8,649 nt of DNA from Desulfuromonadaceae bacterium (GCA_013138655.1 WTCI01000206.1:1-8649); one strand, 5' to 3'; shown: positions 1 through 6,631, counted from the first letter of the stretch. Numbers and translations are program-made. Notes: a model not told the origin generated them from the sequence alone.

Positions 1-132
1 CGAGCAATTTTTCTCAAGGTCAAGGAAATCAAGCGGTTGCGCGGAGGCGTAGATGTCTACGCCGCACAAGCAACCGTGCAGATTGACGCAGAGATTGTGA
101 AAAAGGGCCGTTTCCGGATGAAAACTATTTAG
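1..132 (+). CDS. C-terminal fragment of unrecognised protein, possibly a hotdog-fold dehydratase
   Basis: An open frame runs from the first base to a TAG stop at 130-132, giving 43 residues that begin RAIFLKVKEI and end GRFRMKTI. The 5' part lies outside the window. The fragment alternates charged and hydrophobic residues like paired beta strands, and it has an RGGVDVY stretch followed by a final strand ending in a short hydrophobic tail. This resembles the end of FabZ-like 3-hydroxyacyl-ACP dehydratases or other hotdog-fold proteins, but the match is by eye and no catalytic residue is included. It ends 21 nt before fbp and may share its transcript. That it is coding is fairly secure from frame, stop and codon use; its function is a weak guess. 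Confidence 0.5.
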   Translation, partial: RAIFLKVKEIKRLRGGVDVYAAQATVQIDAEIVKKGRFRMKTI

Positions 133-153
133 CCCTCGGGAGTTTTTGACACC

Positions 154-1149
154 ATGACTGTACCTGGAAAAACCAAGTTTCAAATCGATCTGCGCCGCCA
201 CTTGCGGGAGCAGGAGGTGAACGATAACCTGACACATCTGATTTGTGAAATTGCCGAGGCGTCAAAGTACATTATTCACTCACTCCGCACAGGCGAACTG
301 GGGGTGGCAGGAACCTCGAATCTGTACGGCGAGCAACAACTGGCACTTGATGTTCTCGCCGACCGTATCCTGCGCAAACGGCTGGATCATTCCCGGGTTG
401 TTGCTAATATGATGTCGGAAGAGATGGATGAAATTATTCCTGTTTCTCCTGATTGTGAAGGGAAGTACTCAGTCGCTTTTGATCCATTAGATGGGTCTTC
501 ACTGGTCGATGTTAACCTGGCAGTCGGGACCATTGTTTCTATTTTTGAGGGTTGTGATCTCTTGCAGCCGGGTCGTAATCAGGTGGCCGCAATGTATGTC
601 CTGTACGGCCCACGGACGACTCTGGTTTATAGTGTTGGAAATGGTGTTCATGAGTTTGGCATGAACAGCCTGATGGAATACACGCTGCTACAGGAAAACA
701 TCACCATTGAACCGCGTGGGAATCTGTATTCTCCGGGGGGACAGCGGAATCTCTACACCCCGGGAACCGAGGCGTTTGTCACTCATCTTGAAGAGCGTGG
801 CGTCAAGCTGCGTTACAGTGGTGGCTTTGTGCCGGATATCAACCAGGTTTTATTGAAAGGGCAGGGGATTTTCTTTTATCCGCACCTGAAGAAGTTGCCG
901 CAAGGGAAATTGCGCTTGTTGTTTGAGGTCAGTCCGATGGCTTTTTTGATAGAGCAGGCCGGGGGGGCGGCATCCAATGGACATCAGCGGATACTGGACC
1001 TGCAACCGGACCAGATTCATGGCCGCTCACCGGTTTTCATCGGCTGCAAAGAGGATGTTAAACTCGCAGAAGAATTTATTCGTAAGCTGGAGACAGATCA
1101 AACCTCAGATGGTGGGAAAAAGCGTCAACAAAAAGCCGCGGCCAGCTGA
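154..1149 (+). CDS. fbp: Class I fructose-1,6-bisphosphatase, divergent type
   Basis: Hydrolyses fructose 1,6-bisphosphate to fructose 6-phosphate, the committed step of gluconeogenesis, in the cytoplasm. The protein has 331 residues, the usual length. Visible catalytic elements are SEEMDE at 88-93 (metal ligand Glu89), FDPLDGSS at 109-116 (Asp110 and Asp113), LQPGRNQVAA near 137-146, Arg220-Tyr221, Tyr242, and KLRLLFE at 252-258 (Glu258 matches mammalian Glu280). Relative to the pig and E. coli enzymes recalled from memory, several conserved sites differ: the AMP-binding GE pair is DN (24-25), Arg140 is Glu132, GSSN is GSSL, and the NEG loop that holds the 6-phosphate is PGG (194-196). The mobile loop before Asn56 is four residues shorter. 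The tail after about residue 312 is polar and lysine-rich, probably disordered. The ATG has a GGGAG at 138-142, 11 nt upstream. Family assignment is firm; substrate range and AMP control are uncertain. Confidence 0.93.
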   Translation: MTVPGKTKFQIDLRRHLREQEVNDNLTHLICEIAEASKYIIHSLRTGELGVAGTSNLYGEQQLALDVLADRILRKRLDHSRVVANMMSEEMDEIIPVSPDCEGKYSVAFDPLDGSSLVDVNLAVGTIVSIFEGCDLLQPGRNQVAAMYVLYGPRTTLVYSVGNGVHEFGMNSLMEYTLLQENITIEPRGNLYSPGGQRNLYTPGTEAFVTHLEERGVKLRYSGGFVPDINQVLLKGQGIFFYPHLKKLPQGKLRLLFEVSPMAFLIEQAGGAASNGHQRILDLQPDQIHGRSPVFIGCKEDVKLAEEFIRKLETDQTSDGGKKRQQKAAAS

Positions 1150-1235
1150 GACGGAGCAGAGTCCTGTGCGGTTGGTTGCTGATTTGCAGAGACGGCTTTA
1201 AACTCTAGTTTTTTGTGAAAAAATCCGGCTGCTCC

Positions 1236-1241
1236 AGGAGG
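1236..1241 (+). promoter_or_regulatory. Ribosome binding site of comEC
   Basis: AGGAGG, a near-perfect Shine-Dalgarno sequence, lies 8 nt before the comEC ATG at 1250. It continues into a run of seven G (1240-1246). The strength and spacing fix the ATG at 1250 as the start. The 100-nt gap after fbp otherwise holds only an A/T-rich stretch at 1209-1223 and no clear promoter or terminator. Confidence 0.8.
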
Positions 1242-1249
1242 GGGGGAAC

Positions 1250-3628
1250 ATGCCGCTGATTCCTGTTCTTTTAACAGCGACCCTGGCGGGTCTGCTACTG
1301 GCACCGTTTTACACCTTTCCGCAAACCATCGGTTGGTTGCTGACGTTCGCTTGTTTGGCGGCGGCGTTCGCTGGCCGCAACAACTCCAGGCTATGGCTGA
1401 TTTTTTTGTTTGTCAGCTTTTTTCTTTGTGCCAACCTGCGTTACCCACTCCAATTTCCTTCCTCGGCAGAGATCGATCATATCTCCAGTCTGCATCGGAA
1501 AGTCGCTGTGACGGCAGAAATTATATCTGTACGGCAACTTGCCGGTGGCCGGTCTCAATTCGATTTGCAGATGGTGCATTACGTGGATAAGGACAAAATT
1601 ATCCCTGTTGTCGAACCGGTGCTGCTCCGTTTGTCAATCGAAGAAGGGGATGACTCCTTGCTGCCGGGTGACCGGGTGCAATTTCGCAGTCGATTACGGA
1701 AGCCACGACAATTCGGAACTCCCGGTGAGTTTCACTGGCCGCGTTACTTGGCGAGTCAGGGCGTCGCTATGACCGCTTGGGTGAAAAATGCCGAGCAAAT
1801 TACCTTCGTGACTCAGGGAGATGTTTCGCCGGGCCGTGCCATCGCCCGATGGAAAGGTTTGGTGGCAAGGAAAATAGCGGCGCTTCTGCCTGATACGCAG
1901 GCGGCTCTGGTGAGAGCGCTGGTTTTAGGAGAATCCCGTTTGCTGTCGGCGGATACCCGAAAAAAACTGGCCTGCGGCGGAGTCAGTCATCTCTTTGCTA
2001 TTTCCGGTCTGCACCTGGGATTAATCGGCCTGTTGGGGTATCGATTGCTGTTGTTCGGTTATCGTCGTTCTGAAACCTTGCTGAATTTTCAGCCGCCGCA
2101 GCGGCTCCTGCCGATGCTGCTATTGCCTTTGTTGTTGGGCTACTTGTTGTTGACCGGGGATGCGGTGTCGACCCGGCGGGCTTTTTCTTTGGCTGCCGCC
2201 GGGGCTGTCCTCTTGTATTGGCGGCATGTTGTGAGTCCGCTACGCTTGCTGTTGTCCCTCGCTTTGCTCTTTTTATTGGCCGCACCTTTGTCGCTCTGGC
2301 ATCCGGGTTGGCAGCTTTCATTCGCAGGCGCAACCGGTATTCTGCTGTGGCGGCCCATCTGGCAAAATTTCCCGGCTGCTTTACCGTGGATGATCCGTGG
2401 CCCGGTGCGGTTGTTGTTGGTGACTTTATCGGCAACCCTGTCGACCTTGCCTTTGGTGTTGGTTAATTTTCATCTGCTGGCAACGGCGGGAGTGCTGGCA
2501 AACTTGCTGGCGGTGCCCGTTGTTGCCCTGTGCGCCTTGCCGGTGGGGCTTTGCGGGTTGCTCTTGTTGCCGCTTTCCTCCGTGCTTGCCGAGGGAGCAT
2601 TCAGGCTCTGCGGCCTGCTTCTTGAGACAACCTTGAATTTTGTCAGTTGGCTGACCTCTTTTCCCGGTTTTTCCGGAACCTATCTGTTTTTGTCAAGATG
2701 GCAATATCTCGCCATCGGACTGTGTGTTGTGCCTATTCTGCTGATCGGCCAGATGGGTTCTTTGCGTCGGCAAAAAACAATTATTCTGAGCTGCTTATGT
2801 TTGGCTGGTTTCTGTTGGTTTCGGCCGGGAGTTAATCCCACGCAGCTGAGTCTGACGATGTTCAGTGTCGGTCAGGGGGAGTCGATGCTGCTGACCAATG
2901 ATCAGCAGCAGGCAATGTTAATTGATGGGGGCGGGTTATACAGTAAGAGATTCGATGTCGGAGAGCGTTTACTGGCTCCGGCCCTGGGTGAGCTCGGTAT
3001 TCACGAATTTTTTGCCGTCATGCTGACCCATGACCATCCGGATCATCGTAAGGGACTGCTTTTTATCCTGGAACATTTTTCGGTCGGAGAGTTCTGGTCA
3101 GGGCATCCGCTCGAGGAGCTGCACCCGCAATTACAGTCCGTTCTGCGTGAAAAAGCTGTGCCGGTGCGACAATTTCCTCCAGGCTGGAGTCCGGTGTCCT
3201 CCTGGCAGGGCGGTAAAATGCACGTCTTTCGTGGGCCGGATTGGCTTGCTAAGGAGAATGATGTTTCTTTAGTCCTCTACCTTGAAGAACCGGCCGGTGG
3301 TTTTTTATTGACCGGGGATCTGGAACGTCAAGGGGTTAAACGCCTTATTGCCGCCGGCGTGCCGGGGCCGGTGGCTTTTTTGAAGCTGCCGCATCACGGC
3401 AGTCGCCATTCCGGAACCGAGATGTTGCTCGACCTGTTACAGCCGCAAGCTTGTCTGGTTTCAGCCGGTTACCGGAATCGCTATCGATTCCCTGCTCAGG
3501 AACTGGTGAACTCTCTGCAGGAAAGAAACCTCCCCCTTTATCGTACCGACAGTATGGGAACAATCAGAGTTCGCCGGTTCGCTGAAAATTGGCAGTTTGA
3601 ACGTTGGGAAAAGGGGCTTTTTCGTTGA
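1250..3628 (+). CDS. comEC: ComEC/Rec2 family DNA-internalisation channel protein
   Basis: Inner-membrane protein that carries single-stranded DNA into the cytoplasm during natural transformation. With 792 residues it is full length for three-domain ComEC. Residues 1-62 form hydrophobic membrane segments. About 70-190 is the soluble DUF4131 (OB-like) domain. About 215-500 is the Competence domain with many membrane helices, containing ISGLHLG at 251-257 and the GDAVSTRRA segment at 303-311. From about 535 comes a metallo-beta-lactamase domain with FSVGQGES at 538-545, an LIDGGG strand, THDHPDH at 593-599, TGDLE at 688-692 and LKLPHHGS at 711-718. The metal ligands of the HxHxDH type are all present, so the domain could be an active nuclease. 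The usual DVGQGD motif reads SVGQGES, a small deviation. The next gene, a GGDEF regulator, begins 49 nt later on the same strand. The family call is secure; whether the cell is transformable cannot be judged here. Confidence 0.96.
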   Translation: MPLIPVLLTATLAGLLLAPFYTFPQTIGWLLTFACLAAAFAGRNNSRLWLIFLFVSFFLCANLRYPLQFPSSAEIDHISSLHRKVAVTAEIISVRQLAGGRSQFDLQMVHYVDKDKIIPVVEPVLLRLSIEEGDDSLLPGDRVQFRSRLRKPRQFGTPGEFHWPRYLASQGVAMTAWVKNAEQITFVTQGDVSPGRAIARWKGLVARKIAALLPDTQAALVRALVLGESRLLSADTRKKLACGGVSHLFAISGLHLGLIGLLGYRLLLFGYRRSETLLNFQPPQRLLPMLLLPLLLGYLLLTGDAVSTRRAFSLAAAGAVLLYWRHVVSPLRLLLSLALLFLLAAPLSLWHPGWQLSFAGATGILLWRPIWQNFPAALPWMIRGPVRLLLVTLSATLSTLPLVLVNFHLLATAGVLANLLAVPVVALCALPVGLCGLLLLPLSSVLAEGAFRLCGLLLETTLNFVSWLTSFPGFSGTYLFLSRWQYLAIGLCVVPILLIGQMGSLRRQKTIILSCLCLAGFCWFRPGVNPTQLSLTMFSVGQGESMLLTNDQQQAMLIDGGGLYSKRFDVGERLLAPALGELGIHEFFAVMLTHDHPDHRKGLLFILEHFSVGEFWSGHPLEELHPQLQSVLREKAVPVRQFPPGWSPVSSWQGGKMHVFRGPDWLAKENDVSLVLYLEEPAGGFLLTGDLERQGVKRLIAAGVPGPVAFLKLPHHGSRHSGTEMLLDLLQPQACLVSAGYRNRYRFPAQELVNSLQERNLPLYRTDSMGTIRVRRFAENWQFERWEKGLFR

Positions 3629-3668
3629 CATTTGTTGCTGAAGGCTGATAGTAATTGTTGTTAATTAT

Positions 3669-3674
3669 AGGAGA
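3669..3674 (+). promoter_or_regulatory. Ribosome binding site of the GGDEF regulator gene
   Basis: AGGAGA sits just before the ATG at 3678, leaving only about 3-4 nt between the core and the start codon, which is tighter than usual. The first residues after this ATG lead straight into the conserved first strand of the receiver domain (ILVVDDE), so the start is right. The 49-nt gap after comEC is A/T-rich with no clear terminator. Confidence 0.6.
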
Positions 3675-3677
3675 TTT

Positions 3678-5051
3678 ATGATTGCCGGCAAATCGACGAT
3701 TCTGGTCGTTGATGATGAACAGTTTTTCCGCAAGCTTTATCAAGACCTGCTCTCTGAGGAAGGTTATCTGGTTGAGGTTTGTTCGAATGGTATTGAGGCT
3801 GTTGCCCGAATGCGGCAGGGACGGGTTGATCTTGTCCTGACCGACATGGTCATGCCCGGCACAAACGGACTCGAGGTGCTGCGAGAGGCACGTCTGCTGC
3901 CCAATCCCCCGGAAGTCATTTTGGTCTCCGGGCATGCCAGTCTCGAATCGGCGATTCAGGCGCTGAAAGAAGGGGCTCGTGATTATCTGGTAAAGCCGTT
4001 CAACCCCGAAGAATTAAAACACCTGGTTCGTACCTGCCTTGAACAGCGGCGCCTGCTGGAAGAGAATAATCATCTCAAGACACAAATCCAACTCTTTCAG
4101 ACTGGCCAAGCGCTCTCTTCGTTGATTGATCTGCAGCGCTTATTTCCGCAGGCGCTGGATGCTTTGTTGCGCCAGGCCGGAGCCAGGAGCGGCTGTGGAT
4201 TTGTCCTGAAGGATGGTGTCCCCAGGTTGCTGGCGCAGGAAAATTTAACCGATGAGCAGGCTGAGAAACTGTTGGATTTGGTTTTGCCTTCGTTTGCGCC
4301 TTATGCGGGTTTTTCTTCTGCCGGCAAAGGTTCATTTGACCCTGTTGCCGGCTTGAGCCTGAACTCGGAGCATCTTTGGTTGTTGCCATTTCCGATGGAT
4401 CAGGAGCTGAAGGGGGGGCTGCTGCTTTGTGAGGCTTCTGTGAGTCTTGACAAAGGTGAGGTGCCGGCCGATTTACGTTATCTCTGCGATCAGATTTCCC
4501 TCGGTTTCGAAAATTCCTGTCACTATCAGAATGCCCAGGATTTGATGTATACCGATGATCTCACCGGGCTTTACAATCATCGCTATCTGCAGGTTGCCAT
4601 GGAACAGGAAATTCGTCGATCACAACGTTATGGCCTGCAATTTTCCCTGCTGTTTCTCGATTTGGACCGTTTCAAAGAAATTAATGACCAGCATGGCCAC
4701 TTGGCTGGCAGCTCAGCTCTGCAGGAGGTTGGTGAGCTGTTGCGGCACTGTGTTCGAGATGTCGATACCCTGTTTCGTTTCGGTGGTGATGAATTTTCCG
4801 CGATACTGGTTGAAACCGATGGGCGGACAGCGCGGATTGTCGCCGAGCGGATTCGTAAGACAATTGATGAGTATGTGTTTCTTGATGCGCAAGGGACTCC
4901 TTCCCGGTTGACAGTGACTGCCGGGTTTTCCACCTTCCCGACCGATGCCGCTGATAAAAATGTTTTACTTGACCTGGCAGATCGTGCGATGTACGTCGGA
5001 AAAGGAACGCGCAACGTGATTCGCGGCGTTGAAGATATCCCGCAAAACTAA
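3678..5051 (+). CDS. Receiver/GAF-like/GGDEF response regulator, GacA-like Hypr cyclic dinucleotide synthase candidate
   Basis: A 457-residue cytoplasmic response regulator predicted to make a cyclic dinucleotide when phosphorylated by an unseen histidine kinase. Residues 6-122 are a receiver domain with acidic Asp12-Asp13, phosphoacceptor Asp56 in LTDMVMPG, Ser84 and Lys106 in LVKPF. About 122-145 is a charged linker that could be coiled coil. About 145-285 is weakly conserved and GAF-like. About 286-450 is a GGDEF domain: YTDDLTGLYN at 291-300, metal-binding Asp328 in FLDLD, Asn336 in EIND, and GGDEF at 369-373. The inhibitory I-site looks complete (Arg360, Asp363, Arg391). The key oddity is GHLAGS at 340-345: Ser345 occupies the place of PleD Asp344, which contacts guanine. 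Serine here marks the hybrid promiscuous GGDEF enzymes, including Geobacter GacA (GSU1658), that make 3',3'-cGAMP. Domain layout agrees with GacA. It lies between comEC and hisS. The GGDEF call is certain; the cGAMP product is inference. Confidence 0.92.
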   Translation: MIAGKSTILVVDDEQFFRKLYQDLLSEEGYLVEVCSNGIEAVARMRQGRVDLVLTDMVMPGTNGLEVLREARLLPNPPEVILVSGHASLESAIQALKEGARDYLVKPFNPEELKHLVRTCLEQRRLLEENNHLKTQIQLFQTGQALSSLIDLQRLFPQALDALLRQAGARSGCGFVLKDGVPRLLAQENLTDEQAEKLLDLVLPSFAPYAGFSSAGKGSFDPVAGLSLNSEHLWLLPFPMDQELKGGLLLCEASVSLDKGEVPADLRYLCDQISLGFENSCHYQNAQDLMYTDDLTGLYNHRYLQVAMEQEIRRSQRYGLQFSLLFLDLDRFKEINDQHGHLAGSSALQEVGELLRHCVRDVDTLFRFGGDEFSAILVETDGRTARIVAERIRKTIDEYVFLDAQGTPSRLTVTAGFSTFPTDAADKNVLLDLADRAMYVGKGTRNVIRGVEDIPQN

Positions 5052-5133
5052 AGCAGTTAGTCTTCCGCTTTTATCGGGAGCTGACTTACCGTTGCGACTT
5101 TCCCGGGCCCGATCTCCTTCCCTTGGCCTCTCC

Positions 5134-5164
5134 TTGAGTCCCTTTCAGAAAAAACGTGTAAATA
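5134..5164 (+). promoter_or_regulatory. Possible sigma-70 promoter for hisS-aspS
   Basis: TTGAGT at 5134-5139 could serve as a -35 box. TGTAAA at 5157-5162 (17-nt spacer) or the overlapping TAAATA at 5159-5164 could serve as a -10 box. Each matches consensus at only about four of six positions, but this is the best pairing in the gap and the spacer is A-rich. A second weak -10-like TATCTT is at 5201-5206. The call is tentative. Confidence 0.3.
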
Positions 5165-5274
5165 ATCGAGTAACCCCTTTCGATCTCGGTAAAAATAAGG
5201 TATCTTCTCCTGCTTGTGTGGAGTCGCGGCTTAGCTTGTGCCCCTCCGGATACTTTGGATCGACACGATGAAGT

Positions 5275-5295
5275 TTTCCTGCGGTTGTCAGGAAA
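5275..5295 (+). other. Leader hairpin upstream of hisS
   Basis: TTTCCTG (5275-5281) and CAGGAAA (5289-5295) form a perfect 7-bp stem with a 7-nt loop. G5273 and C5296 could add a pair across a bulge. It ends 24 nt before the hisS TTG and is not followed by a T run, so it does not look like a terminator. It may affect message stability or translation, or be chance. Confidence 0.4.
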
Positions 5296-5308
5296 CAGTG
5301 AGATATAA

Positions 5309-5314
5309 AGGGTG
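5309..5314 (+). promoter_or_regulatory. Ribosome binding site deciding the TTG start of hisS
   Basis: AGGGTG lies 5 nt before TTG 5320. An in-frame TGA at 5299-5301 blocks any start further upstream. The next in-frame ATG at 5344 would begin inside the conserved AVKGMNDILPGE segment of HisRS, removing residues normally present, so TTG 5320 is preferred. Confidence 0.6.
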
Positions 5315-5319
5315 ATACC

Positions 5320-6576
5320 TTGAGCATTGCAGCTGTCAAAGGGATGAACGATATCCTGCCGGGGGAGGTTGAAACCTGGCAGTTTTTGGAAGCAACGGCG
5401 CATGAGGTCTTTGGAGCCTATGGCTTCTCCGAAATACGCATTCCGGCGGTCGAGAAGACCGAGCTTTTCAGTCGTTCAATTGGTGAGACCACCGATATCG
5501 TTGAGAAAGAGATGTACACTTTTGATGACAAGGGTGGTAACTCGCTGACCTTGCGCCCCGAGGGGACGGCACCGGTCATGCGTTCTTTTATTCAGCACCG
5601 GCTGCACAATCTCGATCCAGTCTCAAAGCTGTATTACATGGGGCCGATGTTCCGCTATGAGCGGCCACAAAAAGGGCGTTATCGGCAGTTCCACCAGATC
5701 GGTGCCGAAGTCCTCGGGGTTGAGGATGCAAAGATCGATGCCCAGGTTCTGGCCATGCTGTATCAATATTTCTGCCGGATCGGTATTGAGGCTGTTTCTT
5801 TGCAGGTTAACTCTCTCGGCTGCCCCGTCTGCCGCCCGAATTATCGGCAAAATTTGATCGGCTACCTTGAAGCGAGACTTGAAAAATTATGTCCCGACTG
5901 CCAGCGCCGTTATCAGAACAACCCACTGCGGGTTTTGGATTGCAAGTCTGCCGGGTGCAAGGTCGCCATCGCTGATGCCCCCTCTGTGGTAGAGCATCTT
6001 TGTGCTGATTGCGATCAGCATTTCGAGCAGGTGCAGAAGTATCTGCAGACCTTGGATATTCCTTTTGTGCTCAACGCTCGCATGGCCCGTGGCCTTGATT
6101 ATTATGTGCGCACCACTTTTGAACTGGTGACGGACCAACTCGGTTCGCAAAATGCCGTTGCGGCCGGTGGGCGCTATGACGGTTTGGTGGAGAGTCTCGG
6201 GGGGCCGCCGTTGCCGGGAATCGGTTTTGCCATCGGGGTTGAACGGCTGGTCCTGATGAAGGGGGAACAGCGGGTTGCTCCTGCCACGCCGCAGTTGTTT
6301 ATCGCCGCATTGGGTGATGAGGCGGCAGACCGGGCTTTTGTCCTGATGTCCGCTTTGCAGCGTTCCGGGGTGCGTGCGGAGATGGATTATCTGGGGAAAA
6401 GCCTGAAGGCGCAAATGCGCCGGGCGAATAAGTTGCATGCTGCTTACACGCTGATTCTTGGTGAAGAAGAGTTAGCCTCCGGTAAGGCACAGCTGAAAAA
6501 TATGAGCGACGGCAGCCAGAGCCAGGTGGATTTGGTCGGCCTGGCGGATATCCTGCTGCAGAGGTTACAGGGATAG
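5320..6576 (+). CDS. hisS: Histidine--tRNA ligase (HisRS)
   Basis: Cytoplasmic class IIa aminoacyl-tRNA synthetase that attaches histidine to tRNA-His. The protein has 418 residues, normal for bacteria. The N-terminus carries the typical AVKGMNDILPGE. Motif elements are TLRPEGT at 77-83, motif 2 FRYERPQKGRYRQF at 111-124, the histidine-specific RGLDYY at 257-262 (Arg257 matches catalytic Arg259 of E. coli), and motif 3 GIGFAIGVERL at 300-310. From about 325 onward lies the anticodon-binding domain. The insertion domain holds eight cysteines: CPVC 168-171, CPDC 191-194, Cys208 and Cys213, and CADC 228-231. This suggests one or two bound metals, a pattern seen in HisRS of many bacteria but absent from E. 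coli. Translation starts at TTG. The aspS gene follows after 62 nt, probably in the same transcript. Confidence 0.97.
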   Translation: MSIAAVKGMNDILPGEVETWQFLEATAHEVFGAYGFSEIRIPAVEKTELFSRSIGETTDIVEKEMYTFDDKGGNSLTLRPEGTAPVMRSFIQHRLHNLDPVSKLYYMGPMFRYERPQKGRYRQFHQIGAEVLGVEDAKIDAQVLAMLYQYFCRIGIEAVSLQVNSLGCPVCRPNYRQNLIGYLEARLEKLCPDCQRRYQNNPLRVLDCKSAGCKVAIADAPSVVEHLCADCDQHFEQVQKYLQTLDIPFVLNARMARGLDYYVRTTFELVTDQLGSQNAVAAGGRYDGLVESLGGPPLPGIGFAIGVERLVLMKGEQRVAPATPQLFIAALGDEAADRAFVLMSALQRSGVRAEMDYLGKSLKAQMRRANKLHAAYTLILGEEELASGKAQLKNMSDGSQSQVDLVGLADILLQRLQG

Positions 6577-6603
6577 CCGTTAGGTAAAGATTAAAAAATA
6601 ATC

Positions 6604-6621
6604 GTCTGATTTTGCTCAGAC
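6604..6621 (+). other. Perfect hairpin in the hisS-aspS spacer
   Basis: GTCTGA (6604-6609) and TCAGAC (6616-6621) form a perfect 6-bp stem around the loop TTTTGC. It ends five bases before the aspS Shine-Dalgarno and has no run of T after it, so it is not a canonical terminator. It could tune aspS translation or be an RNA-processing point. Confidence 0.45.
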
Positions 6622-6626
6622 CGTTT

Positions 6627-6631
6627 GGAGG
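6627..6631 (+). promoter_or_regulatory. Ribosome binding site deciding the TTG start of aspS
   Basis: GGAGG lies 7 nt before TTG 6639. The open frame can be extended to another TTG at 6612, but that codon falls in the hairpin loop, has no Shine-Dalgarno, and would translate the ribosome site itself. The 6639 start gives an AspRS of normal length. Confidence 0.75.

Larger units (their letters stand above)
5052..5319 (+). other. 268-nt intergenic leader region upstream of hisS
   Basis: The only long non-coding stretch. No convincing gene was found; short open frames here lack ribosome sites and family resemblance. It begins with a C/T-rich part (about 5060-5145) containing the self-complementary CGGGCCCG at 5104-5111. 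An A/T-rich part with possible promoter elements follows (about 5145-5206). It ends in a leader with a hairpin at 5275-5295 ahead of hisS. The region probably holds the hisS-aspS promoter. I see no T-box specifier structure, no GEMM riboswitch core and no strong intrinsic terminator for the upstream gene. Confidence 0.6.

Noticed and set aside
977..1201. A 74-codon plus-strand open frame overlapping the end of fbp.
   Set aside because: Out of frame with fbp, no ribosome site, and no recognisable domain; a shadow of fbp.
1209..1223. Six T and six A arms around GTG between fbp and comEC.
   Set aside because: All A/T stem with a 3-nt loop and no G/C pairs; not a credible terminator.
1998..2435. 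A 145-codon minus-strand open frame opposite comEC.
   Set aside because: Low-complexity, Ala/Thr/Arg-rich product typical of the reverse complement of Leu/Ala-rich membrane segments.
5050..5071. AAAGC and GCTTT arms after the GGDEF gene as a possible terminator.
   Set aside because: Only five mostly A/T pairs around a 12-nt loop, with a short T tail; too weak to call.
5309..5319. AGGGTGATACC resembles the T-box sequence found upstream of synthetase genes.
   Set aside because: It overlaps the hisS ribosome site right at the start codon, there is no following terminator helix, and no specifier stem is visible upstream. The likeness is short and probably chance.
5052..5319. Searched by eye for a GEMM-I (c-di-GMP or cGAMP) riboswitch because of the adjacent GGDEF gene.
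   Set aside because: The conserved GEMM core and tetraloop-receptor elements were not seen here or in the other gaps.
5887..6438. A 183-codon open frame on the minus strand opposite hisS.
   Set aside because: It lies wholly within hisS, has no ribosome site or family resemblance, and is explained by the codon bias of the real gene.
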